DNA of 64,000 nt from Streptomyces sannanensis (GTDB taxonomy: Bacteria; Actinomycetota; Actinomycetes; Streptomycetales; Streptomycetaceae): NCBI RefSeq assembly GCF_039536205.1, contig NZ_BAAAYL010000001.1:744001-808000 (forward strand). The letters run 5' to 3'. The position numbers and the translations under genes are program-made. Positions 19,392 to 26,924 of this stretch are shown one piece after another. The first letter of the stretch is position 1; every line of letters starts with the position of its first letter. The notes beneath the pieces are model-generated. The model did not search any database and had not been told where the DNA came from. It saw only the letters and a list, made by a program, of their open reading frames with translations.

Positions 19392-19877
19392 ATGACTGCC
19401 GATGCCCCGCTCACCCGAGAGTCGTTCCGGCGCCTCCAGCCGATTAGCGCGCCCAGGCCGGTGCCCCAGGTGCCCGATCGTGTTTGGACTGACGAGGACT
19501 GGGACCGGATCCAGCGCGGATATCGAGCCCGGGACATGGATGAGAAGTGGAACATCTTCGTCGAAGCCGATGTCGTTTTCATGCACCGGAGTTGGACCGG
19601 TCTCGGCGTCTATGAGGCGTCCTCCGCCCCCGTGGCTGGTGGTGGGAGGAGGATCTCCTCTGCCGTGGTGGAGGCCGATGGAGAGCGCTATCGGAGCATG
19701 GGCGACGAGTACGACCGCCTGATGATCGAGCTGATCATCAGCGCGATTGTCCTTGGTGAGCCGGCCGCCGACCTCCGGGCCGGACTCGTGGAGCTGACTG
19801 CTCGGGCTTCGGGAAAGAGCGATCTTCCCTCGGGTGTGGTGCAGCACAGTGTTCTGGGACTGCGTTCTGAATCGTGA
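19392..19877 (+). CDS. Hypothetical protein
   Basis: A 161-residue acidic soluble protein without motifs I recognise. The codon usage is normal for the window. The central part (VWTDEDWDRIQRGYRARDMD, then KWNIFVEADVVFMHRSWTG) looks like a compact folded domain of the kind seen in uncharacterised actinomycete proteins. It has no signal peptide or membrane segment. The start ATG follows GGATCACCTC, a weak site. It lies between the IS21 and IS630 remnants, so it may be a stray host gene or an IS passenger. Confidence 0.65.
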   Translation: MTADAPLTRESFRRLQPISAPRPVPQVPDRVWTDEDWDRIQRGYRARDMDEKWNIFVEADVVFMHRSWTGLGVYEASSAPVAGGGRRISSAVVEADGERYRSMGDEYDRLMIELIISAIVLGEPAADLRAGLVELTARASGKSDLPSGVVQHSVLGLRSES

Positions 19878-19900
19878 GACCTGGACCCAGGCGAGTGTTG

Positions 19901-20530
19901 TCACGACCTCGCGCTATGTGACTGGATCACGCGTTGCAGGCACAGGATCTCGCCATGTGCCGCGTCCAGTCGTTGTTCGAGTTCTTGGACGCGCTCGCGG
20001 TGGGTGGTCCGCTCACGGGGCGATCCACGCACCCCGGGCCGCCGCTTCCCTTTTACCTGCGGCCAGACCTCCTTCTTCCACATCTCCACCGCGTCGTCGT
20101 CCCGCTCGATCGCCCGCCGGGCCGGCTGCTGCCAGGACCAGCCGTGCCGCTTCAGCAGCAGCCAGGTGCCCTCGACCGTGTACGAAACGTGAAACAGCCG
20201 ACCGATCAGCGTCTTGATCCTCGCCAGGGTCCACCGCTGATCCGGCCACCCGTGCGCGAGCGGACCGCGCTCCAGCTCCCGCTCCAGCCGCTCCATCTGG
20301 GCCGGTCCCAGCCTCGGGCGTCCCGGCGAGCCCTTCGCCAGGACCCCGGACTCGCCCTGCTCGCGCCAGGACTTCCGCCACCGCTCCACCGACCGCTCCG
20401 ACACCCGTAACGCGGCGGCAATGTCCTTGTTCTTCTCCCCGCGCTCGAAGCGCTCTGCGGCCTGAAGCCGAACTCGCTCCCGCGCGGCCCTCCCAGCGTC
20501 GGTCAGCCCGCCGCCCTGCGCGTATCTCAC
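19901..20530 (-). pseudogene. IS630-family transposase, N-terminal half only
   Basis: The helix-turn-helix region is well preserved (RYAQGGGLTDAGRAARERVR, then VSERSVERWRKSWRE and HGWPDQRWTLARIKTLIG). After WPQVKGKR the family should continue into the DDE domain, but the frame runs into an unrelated 45-residue tail (THRERVQELEQRLDAAHGEI, coiled-coil-like) and stops. The start GTG matches the usual IS630 N-terminus; a TTG at 20560 is possible. It lacks catalytic residues. The tail may come from a gene into which the IS jumped. Confidence 0.7.
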
Positions 20531-20638
20531 CCACCCAGAACTACTGGACCTGACGCTCAACTGTCAGGCCGATAGCCCGACATCACCCCATCAAGTTCAG
20601 TAGTCGGAACGGGCACCCGATTCGACGACCGCATCAGG

Positions 20639-21124
20639 TCAGCGCTCTCCAGCATCCCTCCAGTAGTTCTTCAGCATCTCGCTCGGCCACGAAGGCTGTG
20701 TGACGGGGCCGCGGGGAAGCATCTCCTTGAAGACCGCCACCAGGTCGACCACGAGGGTGCCCTCGTCCGCATCGAGATCGGTGACGTGCAGGTCTCGTCC
20801 GTGGACGCGAAGCAGCCGCGGGAACGAGGTCGCGAGCCGGGCCGGGCGCCGGTGGTTGTGGTGCACGAAGGTGCCGGTCGCCGGCCACGCCGGATTGTCG
20901 CGCGGGCTGCGCGCGTGCAGTGCTACGTCCTCGGGAGAGCCGAAGTTGAAGAACCATGTGACCTGGAGGTGCGAGAACTCCTCGATACCCTGCAGCGTCT
21001 CCACCGCGTACTCCGGACGCAGTCGGATGATCGACTCCACGCCGCCCTTGAAGTCGTCGAGCCGCCCGGTGGGACCTCCGACCACATCGGCGATCACCGG
21101 CACCTCGATGGACTTTGTGGACAC
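20639..21124 (-). CDS. trmO: TrmO/TsaA-like tRNA methyltransferase domain protein
   Basis: A 161-residue protein of the TrmO (UPF0066) family. Family-type features are LRPEYAVETLQGIEEFSHLQ, the FNFGSPEDVALHARSPRDNP stretch, FVHHNHRRPARLA, and the LDADEGTLVVDLVAVFKEML segment near the end. TrmO N6-methylates the t6A37 base of certain tRNAs using SAM, but divergent members of this beta-barrel family also occur in biosynthetic clusters. The start is the GTG six bases after AAGGGGG. It sits at the left edge of the accessory cluster, next to its regulator and in the same orientation, so a cluster-specific role is possible. Symbol by family only. Confidence 0.75.
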   Translation of the reverse strand: MSTKSIEVPVIADVVGGPTGRLDDFKGGVESIIRLRPEYAVETLQGIEEFSHLQVTWFFNFGSPEDVALHARSPRDNPAWPATGTFVHHNHRRPARLATSFPRLLRVHGRDLHVTDLDADEGTLVVDLVAVFKEMLPRGPVTQPSWPSEMLKNYWRDAGER

Positions 21125-21199
21125 GGGTTCCCCCTTCTCCGCTCGCGGCAGGGCAAGGCGGTCGCCTACAGCGCGCCCGCCTTCGCCACCATGGCGCCG

Positions 21200-22585
21200 T
21201 TAGGCTACTCGTTCGAGTACGGCCTTGGCGCGCTCGTCGATCTCCGCCGCCGCGCTGATCCCTCGATTACGGAAGGGGGACAGCACCCTGCGCATGTTTA
21301 CGACAGCCTCCCGCGCTCGGCCCGACTGAACTCCTTCCATGGCGTCCAGGGCCAGCGCCCACGTGGCGCAGGCGGCTTCGACATTGCCCTGGCGGGCCTG
21401 GACCGTGCCCATGTAGCCCAACGTCACGGCGTGGGTCCGGCTGAAAGTGTCGGCCTTCCTGGTCAGCACGCTGTTGTTGAATTCTCTGAGCGTCCCGTCA
21501 AGGTCGCCGAGGGTCCACAGGGTGCGGGCGGTCTCGTGGGCCAGCGAAGCTCGCTGGAAGAACCACACTCGACTCGGGTCTTCGTCACCGGGCCCCGCCG
21601 CAGCCAGGTCGTCCTCGGCCCGGAGGAGTGCTGCGATCGCTTCACGCCTCTGCCCATCCGCGGCAAGGCTGCGCGCCTGCACCACGCCGAGCAGCGCCCG
21701 CTCGCGAGGTGTTGCCAGGCTGTACCGCTTGCGCTCGACAGAGGCCGCGGCGAGGTTGACGGCTGCCCTCGGGTGTCCCAGGTCCGTTGCCTGGTGGGCC
21801 ATCGCGCGCAGGATGTGTCCCGCCAGCGGAGCGTCATCGGCTTCCGCCGCGAGCTTCAGCGCCAGCGTGAAGTAGCGTCGCGCCGCCTCGTGCTCAGAGG
21901 CGTCGAAGCTCATCCAGCCGGCTACATACACCGCCTCGGAGGCAGCGGAGAGAAGATTGCTGCGTGTCTCGTCGCTGGCAAACACTCCACCGACGTACCT
22001 CGCCACATCGTCCCGGATGTACTGGTAGAGGGCCGTACGGCCATCCATCCCGCCGTGCCGCTGGTCTCGTGCGGAGAAGAACTCTGTCAGCTCGCGGACC
22101 GCGTTGACCTCTGCGTCGCCGATCCTGCGGTTCGTGGCTGCAGGCCGAGATCTCGCTCGCTGGGGAGCTTCATCCCACCACTGCTGCCCGGGCAGAACCA
22201 ATCCGCCCACCGAGTAGGCAGCACCAGCCAGCAGCTGACGGCGTTCCAGATCCACGTCGCTTCTCCCCAGGTCCAGCAGCGCCGTCACAGTATCGACGCG
22301 CCACTCGGATACCGGGACCGCGCCGGGAACCGGTGTGGAAAGTCCGATTTCCGCGAGCGTGACCGAGCGTTGCAGCCGTCGGGACAACGTCTCGCACAAG
22401 ATAAGGGGCGCTCTCCCCCTGGGGCGCGTTCCCGCGATCCACATGGCGATGTGCGAGCGGGTTGTACCGAGCAGCTCGTCGGCGCCGACCTCGGCAGCGA
22501 CTCGCACCAAGGCAGCAGCGACCTTCGGCTGCGACCAGCCCGTTTGTGCGATCACAGCAGCCAGCTTTTCGTTCCTGCGCGCCAT
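21200..22585 (-). CDS. TPR-type transcriptional regulator of the accessory cluster
   Basis: A 461-residue protein. An N-terminal segment (about 1-75) resembles the DNA-binding region of streptomycete regulators (LAAVIAQTGWSQPKVAAALV and THSHIAMWI-like). A long all-alpha C-terminal part (about 170-450) reads as tetratricopeptide repeats (for example VYVAGWMSFDASEHEAARRY, then AAVNLAAASVERKRY). Proteins of this layout control antibiotic and accessory clusters. The ATG start is chosen at the family N-terminus after AGGGGCGCAGG; the longer open frame lacks support. It is divergent from the next operon and shares a 140-base promoter region with it. Confidence 0.8.
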   Translation of the reverse strand: MARRNEKLAAVIAQTGWSQPKVAAALVRVAAEVGADELLGTTRSHIAMWIAGTRPRGRAPLILCETLSRRLQRSVTLAEIGLSTPVPGAVPVSEWRVDTVTALLDLGRSDVDLERRQLLAGAAYSVGGLVLPGQQWWDEAPQRARSRPAATNRRIGDAEVNAVRELTEFFSARDQRHGGMDGRTALYQYIRDDVARYVGGVFASDETRSNLLSAASEAVYVAGWMSFDASEHEAARRYFTLALKLAAEADDAPLAGHILRAMAHQATDLGHPRAAVNLAAASVERKRYSLATPRERALLGVVQARSLAADGQRREAIAALLRAEDDLAAAGPGDEDPSRVWFFQRASLAHETARTLWTLGDLDGTLREFNNSVLTRKADTFSRTHAVTLGYMGTVQARQGNVEAACATWALALDAMEGVQSGRAREAVVNMRRVLSPFRNRGISAAAEIDERAKAVLERVA

Positions 22586-22614
22586 CCTGCGCCCCTGTTC
22601 ACAAGAGAACAATC

Positions 22615-22654
22615 TTTGACGGGTTTGACGGCATCGCTGTCCGGCTGGGGATAC
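22615..22654 (+). promoter_or_regulatory. Candidate promoter of the accessory operon with tandem TTTGACGG repeat
   Basis: TTTGACGG occurs twice nine bases apart (22615-22622 and 22624-22631). The second TTGACG (22625-22630) is followed after 18 bases by GGATAC (22649-22654), a plausible -35/-10 pair, 72 bases before the first small gene. The repeat may also be the regulator's binding site. Confidence 0.4.
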
Positions 22655-22726
22655 CAACCCGCCGTGATCCACGGTTCGCTCAACGTCAACGAAACCACCA
22701 ACTGCCTTTGGCCCGGAGGGAAACCG

Positions 22727-22918
22727 GTGAATACCAGCCAGACACCTGGCGCCGACGCCAGAACGCCCCCGGGCGCACATCGGCGTACTGACGATGCGTT
22801 AGGCAGCCGGAATAGCGGTCCTGCGCCAGCTGTGCGGGTGCTGGCCATGAACGTCTGCCGCTTCGACGCCTCGGAGGAGACCGCCCGCCGAGTCCTCCAC
22901 GGGCTCCGGCAGCTGTGA
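22727..22918 (+). CDS. Small protein, first gene of the accessory operon
   Basis: A 63-residue open frame starting with GTG six bases after CGGAGGG, a strong site, and ending ten bases before the next gene. The C-terminal part (AVRVLAMNVCRFDASEETAR, then RVLHGLRQL) looks structured, while the N-terminus is low-complexity. It is reminiscent of small proteins encoded beside ATP-binding regulators in Streptomyces. The function is unknown. Confidence 0.6.
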   Translation: MNTSQTPGADARTPPGAHRRTDDALGSRNSGPAPAVRVLAMNVCRFDASEETARRVLHGLRQL

Positions 22919-22928
22919 GGAGGCGAGC

Positions 22929-23417
22929 GTGGACCGGATTCAAACGCTGGGCAACATCATCGACGCCCCCGAGCACCAGAAGAGTCTGACGCTCATCGCG
23001 AACGACAGGGCTTCTGGCGTGGCTCGCTCCTTCACGCGCGATGCACTCACGGCCTGGGGTCTGGAAGACCTCCTGGATCGGGCTGTGCTGATCGTCAGCG
23101 AACTCACCACCAATGCCGAGCGCCACGGCCGATCCTGTCGAGGCACGGCGGAAGACCGGCCCGAAGCAGGCGACGAGGAAGACGAGCAAATCACACTGAC
23201 CCTCGCCGTCCAGGCCGGCGTCGTGGGGATCGCGGTGGAGGACAACTCCTCGGAGCTCCCGATGCCGAGGATTTCCTCCCTCTACGCGACCAGCGGACGC
23301 GGCCTGTGCCTCGTATCGGCGACGGCCGATGTCTGGACCGCCTACCCAAAGGAGGACGGAAGCGGCAAGCGGGTGATCGCCTTCGTGAAGCGCCCCGAGC
23401 CAACCGTCACTTCCTGA
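22929..23417 (+). CDS. ATP-binding protein, anti-sigma-factor-type histidine-kinase fold
   Basis: A 162-residue HATPase_c protein. The N box reads VSELTTNAERHG, VGIAVEDNSSELP is the G1-like region, and SGRGLCLVSATADVW is the G2 box. An acidic insertion (about 75-88, EDRPEAGDEEDEQ) lies between the N and G1 boxes. Such small proteins act as serine kinases or ATP-dependent regulators, and in streptomycetes often accompany HTH/TPR regulators. The start is GTG after GAGGAGG. It is the second gene of the operon, so probably regulatory. Confidence 0.85.
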   Translation: MDRIQTLGNIIDAPEHQKSLTLIANDRASGVARSFTRDALTAWGLEDLLDRAVLIVSELTTNAERHGRSCRGTAEDRPEAGDEEDEQITLTLAVQAGVVGIAVEDNSSELPMPRISSLYATSGRGLCLVSATADVWTAYPKEDGSGKRVIAFVKRPEPTVTS

Positions 23418-23443
23418 ACCCCTCCCCCTTGGAGATCTTCATC

Positions 23444-24163
23444 ATGCCACCTCGGCTTACCCCCTCAACCTCGCCCCGCTCTAGCGAGAGGAGGTTGGAG
23501 CGCGATCCCGAAACACCACGTGTGCTGCTGCTCGACTTGGACGGGGTGCTCGTCGACACGCGCCCGGTCATGGAAAGCGCGTGGCACCGGGTCCAGGAAG
23601 CCCATGGCCTCGACGTGCCGTTCGAGGAGTACGAACGCCACCTGGGCCGGCCCTTCGCCGACATCATGAAGCAGCTCGGGCTCGTGGACGCCGAACGGAT
23701 CCACCAGACGTACGCCGAGGCGTCCACGGCTGCCTCCTACCTCGCCCGGCAGTTCGAGGACATCTCGAAAGTCCTCCACACTTTCGTCGCCGCCGACTGG
23801 CTGCTCGGGATCGTCACGTCCAAGCCGTTGGATCGGGCCGCCCCGCTCCTCGCTCAGCTCGGCTGTCCGTTCGCCACGGTGCGCACGCCGAACGGGGTTG
23901 GCCGAGGCAAGCCGGCACCGGACCCGATCCTGCTCGCCCTGATCGACCTCGGCGCCGATCCAGCCGACGCGATGTACGTCGGCGACATGGCGGTTGATCA
24001 GGAGGCGGCCCGCCGCGCCGGCGTCTCGTACGTGCACGCGGGCTGGGGCTACGGCTGTCCGAGCGCGCCCGCCCCGGCTGTCGCCGAATCGCCGAAGGAC
24101 CTCCTGCGCCTCCTGGAGGTGGGCGGCCCCACCATTCCTTTTCTCGAGGGGAGCCTGGTGTGA
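23444..24163 (+). CDS. HAD-family phosphatase (phosphoglycolate-phosphatase-like)
   Basis: A 239-residue HAD hydrolase. Motif I is LLDLDGVLVDT with the two aspartates, motif II TSKP, motif III GKPAPDP, and motif IV YVGDMAVDQEAARRAG. A cap domain lies between motifs I and II, as in phosphoglycolate phosphatase relatives. It dephosphorylates a small phosphorylated metabolite, probably a sugar phosphate of this pathway. The start ATG follows TTGGAGA; longer frames upstream overlap the previous gene. It overlaps the next gene by four bases (GTGA), so the two are translationally coupled. Confidence 0.87.
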   Translation: MPPRLTPSTSPRSSERRLERDPETPRVLLLDLDGVLVDTRPVMESAWHRVQEAHGLDVPFEEYERHLGRPFADIMKQLGLVDAERIHQTYAEASTAASYLARQFEDISKVLHTFVAADWLLGIVTSKPLDRAAPLLAQLGCPFATVRTPNGVGRGKPAPDPILLALIDLGADPADAMYVGDMAVDQEAARRAGVSYVHAGWGYGCPSAPAPAVAESPKDLLRLLEVGGPTIPFLEGSLV

Positions 24164-26013
24164 GGATTCCTAGGCGCAGCACTCTCGGCGTCGCCCGAAC
24201 CGAGTTCGGCGGGCAGCCGCTGTGGGCGCTGGTCGGCGAGGGTGCTCTCGCGAGCATGGGATCCGACCGGATCACCACGAGGCATCTGGAGGCGCAGCCG
24301 CTCGACGCGCACGCCGTGGAAGCGCTGGTCGACCACGTGATGGGGGCGCTTGAAGCGTACGGCGCCGGCCTTGCGAGTACGCCGGGAAGCGCCGGGTGGC
24401 TGTACGTACAACACGTGCCGACGCGGCGCCTGGTGGCACAGGTCGTACGCAAGCTGATGGCGCTCAGCGCCTGGGAGCCCTTCGCGAAGGCCCCCGGTCC
24501 GCTGGGGCTGGCACCGTACGAAGGACTCGTCGGGCTGCGGTCGAGCAGCTCGCGGGAGTACCGGGCCTACACCGTCACGTGGTCCGGCGCCGCCTACGTG
24601 CTCGGGGCTGCGGCGCCGTACAACCCGCTGTGGTCCGCAGAGTTACGCAACCTTCCTCGTGTCCGCGACACCGCCGCGGTGCCAAGCCCGCCTGCTTCGG
24701 AGCTGCCGCAGAGCGAGGTCGTTGCGTTGTCATGGTCCTCCCGCCACGCGGCCACCCTGCTGCCGGTTCTCGAAGACCTGGCACGCGACGGACGAACGGG
24801 CCTCATGGTGGACCTGGCCACCGATCCGGCGGAACGATGCCCCACTCCGGGGGTCAAGGATGTGAGCCTCTGCTCGCCCCCGGTCGGCCTTTTCAACCTG
24901 TCCGGAGCCGTGGACTGCCTCCGCCTGCCGGACGACGACCACGTCGTCCAGGTGAAGGAGCACGCCGTTCATCTGGCCCGACTGGTCCGGCTTATCTCGG
25001 TACTCCTGGAGACGAGCGGCGGGTGCACGCAGCCGTCGTGGCGGTCCGTCATCCAGGCGGAGACGTGGCTCGACGGCGTTCTCTCCGCGGCCCGGCCGCA
25101 CACCCTGCTGGTCAGCAACGACACCAGCCCGCTGGGCGCACTCGCCGTACACGCGGCCGAGCGCCATGGCGTGAACACGGTCCACGTCCAGCACGGTGCG
25201 TGGATGGCGGATTCGGTCGCGTGGCCAGCGCTGCACAGCCGCGACATCGTCGTCATGGGAGAGCGTGACGTCCCCCTCGCCAAAGCCTGGGCGCGTCACC
25301 CGAACGCCGAGGTCCATGTCCTGGGGCAGCCCCGCTTCGACGCGCTCGCCGGCCTCGGCATCGAGGCTCAGCGACGGTACCTGGAGAACATGCTGGCTTC
25401 CGGCACGGGCCGAGGCCCTGCCCGCATCGCGGTGTGGGCCTGCCAGCCCTTCGGATTCGACCGGCTCAAGGCCCAGGCCGAACTCCTCCTGGACGGACTG
25501 TGGAAGGCCGACGGCGACTGGGGGCTCGTCATCGCCCCGCACCCCGCGCAGAGCGCCGAGGTCTTCTCCCCCCTGCTCCAACGGGACGGCAAACCGTTCG
25601 TGGCCGTGGCGGATCCGCGGGTGGGCGCGCGGGGCTGCCTCGCTGGCGCCGATGCTCTGGCGAGCGCCTACTCGACGTGCGGGATCGAAGCCGCTCTGCT
25701 CAACGTACCGGTCCTCGAAATCGGTTCGCCCGACGAGCGCACGCTCAGGCTCGCGGACCACGGCCTCGCACGGCGCTGCAGCACTGCCGACGACGTCGCC
25801 GACGCCCTCTCCGGACTACGCGATCCGCGCCTACCCGCTGCGCAGGCGGCGACGGATGCGGTGTGCCGCTGGCGCGGCGACAGCGCCGCTCAGGTCGCAC
25901 GGCTCATCGCCCGCCGCGCCGACTGTCATGTCACACATCCCGACCACGTCCACCACGATGCCCACGGCACCGATTCCGGCATGCCGCAGGGTGAAGGAGT
26001 GCCTACCCGATGA
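24160..26013 (+). CDS. GT-B-like protein, possible glycosyl- or glycerophosphotransferase
   Basis: A 617-residue soluble protein. Its C-terminal half (about 320-570) has a GT-B-like pattern: TLLVSNDTSPLGALAVHAAE, VNTVHVQHGAWMAD, VHVLGQPRFDALAG, a WGLVIAPHPAQ segment and AYSTCGIEAALLNVPVLEIG. These elements resemble CDP-glycerol glycerophosphotransferases, UDP-GlcNAc 2-epimerases and capsule transferases, which share this fold. The N-terminal 300 residues match nothing I know. It is coupled by 4-base overlaps to both neighbours. The likely role is transfer from, or rearrangement of, a nucleotide-activated donor, consistent with a cytidylyltransferase later in the operon. The exact class is uncertain. 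Confidence 0.5.
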   Translation: MRIPRRSTLGVARTEFGGQPLWALVGEGALASMGSDRITTRHLEAQPLDAHAVEALVDHVMGALEAYGAGLASTPGSAGWLYVQHVPTRRLVAQVVRKLMALSAWEPFAKAPGPLGLAPYEGLVGLRSSSSREYRAYTVTWSGAAYVLGAAAPYNPLWSAELRNLPRVRDTAAVPSPPASELPQSEVVALSWSSRHAATLLPVLEDLARDGRTGLMVDLATDPAERCPTPGVKDVSLCSPPVGLFNLSGAVDCLRLPDDDHVVQVKEHAVHLARLVRLISVLLETSGGCTQPSWRSVIQAETWLDGVLSAARPHTLLVSNDTSPLGALAVHAAERHGVNTVHVQHGAWMADSVAWPALHSRDIVVMGERDVPLAKAWARHPNAEVHVLGQPRFDALAGLGIEAQRRYLENMLASGTGRGPARIAVWACQPFGFDRLKAQAELLLDGLWKADGDWGLVIAPHPAQSAEVFSPLLQRDGKPFVAVADPRVGARGCLAGADALASAYSTCGIEAALLNVPVLEIGSPDERTLRLADHGLARRCSTADDVADALSGLRDPRLPAAQAATDAVCRWRGDSAAQVARLIARRADCHVTHPDHVHHDAHGTDSGMPQGEGVPTR

Positions 26014-26924
26014 CACACCTGACCGCCGACAGCGTTGCCGAGCTCTTCGTCGGCGCTGTCACCCTGGCCAAGTCCGGCGAGAGAGTCAGTCCCAGGGACA
26101 TGGCAACCCGTGAGGTGCTCGACGTCCACATGCGGCTCACCCAGCCGCGGGCCCGCCTGCTGTACGCGCCGCCCGCCAGGATCCTGAACCCCGCGTTCGC
26201 GGTGGCGGAGACCGTGTGGCACCTCTCCGGCTCGGACGCCTCCTGGATCTTCGACTACAACGCACAACTGCGGCAGTACGCCGACGGCGGAGTCCTGCGC
26301 GGCGCGTACGGGCCGCGGATGCGGAACTGGGCAGGAAAGGTGGACCAGCTGCGCCGCGTCGTCGAGATCCTCAAGGAGGACCCCGACTCCCGCCGGGCCC
26401 TGATCCAGCTCTACGACCCGGCCCAGGACGCCGCCGGGCACAAGGACGTGCCCTGCACACTCGGCTTCCGTTTCCACCAGGATGTGTGGATAGGCATGCC
26501 GTACGACCTGTTCTTCTACACGGTCCTGCACGAGCTGGTCGCCGGCTGGCTCGGCGCCGAACTGGGCGAGTTCTACCACCACGTGGGCTCCCTGCACATC
26601 TACGAGCGCGACCTCGACCAGGCGGAGCAGCTCACCTCCATCGCCGCAAGCGCGGTCATGCCGGACCTCACCACACCCTGGAAGGGCTTCGACCGCCTTC
26701 TCGACCAGGTCCAGGCACGCGACGTCACCGGCCACCCGGGCTGGGACGCGATGGCAGAGACGCTGCGGAGCTACCGGCTGTGGAAGGACGGCCTGCGCGA
26801 GCAGGCGTGGCGGGTGGCCGACAAGATCGACGGGCCGCTCGGTCAGGCGCTGACCGCCTGGTACGGCGAGCTGAACCGCCGCGTCAGGATTTCGCCCGTC
26901 CGCGCGACGGCGGGAGCGAGGTGA
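26010..26924 (+). CDS. Thymidylate-synthase-like pyrimidine C5-methylase or hydroxymethylase
   Basis: A 304-residue member of the thymidylate synthase superfamily. The catalytic cysteine is C149 in KDVPCTLGFRFHQD, preceded by the phosphate-binding PDSRRALIQLYDP and followed by YHHVGSLHIYERDLDQ, the counterpart of the family's H-x-Y segment. The family transfers a one-carbon unit from methylene-tetrahydrofolate to C5 of a pyrimidine nucleotide. Members in nucleoside-antibiotic clusters methylate UMP or hydroxymethylate CMP. The asparagine of the canonical HxYxNH signature is replaced (IYERD), so dUMP may not be the substrate. It is coupled to both neighbours by ATGA and GTGA overlaps. Confidence 0.8.
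   Translation: MTHLTADSVAELFVGAVTLAKSGERVSPRDMATREVLDVHMRLTQPRARLLYAPPARILNPAFAVAETVWHLSGSDASWIFDYNAQLRQYADGGVLRGAYGPRMRNWAGKVDQLRRVVEILKEDPDSRRALIQLYDPAQDAAGHKDVPCTLGFRFHQDVWIGMPYDLFFYTVLHELVAGWLGAELGEFYHHVGSLHIYERDLDQAEQLTSIAASAVMPDLTTPWKGFDRLLDQVQARDVTGHPGWDAMAETLRSYRLWKDGLREQAWRVADKIDGPLGQALTAWYGELNRRVRISPVRATAGAR

Noticed and set aside
20786..22918. 710-codon open frame on the + strand
   Set aside because: Opposite TrmO-like and TPR regulator genes, both with clear family patterns. Only its last 63 codons, with their own ribosome binding site, are kept as a gene.
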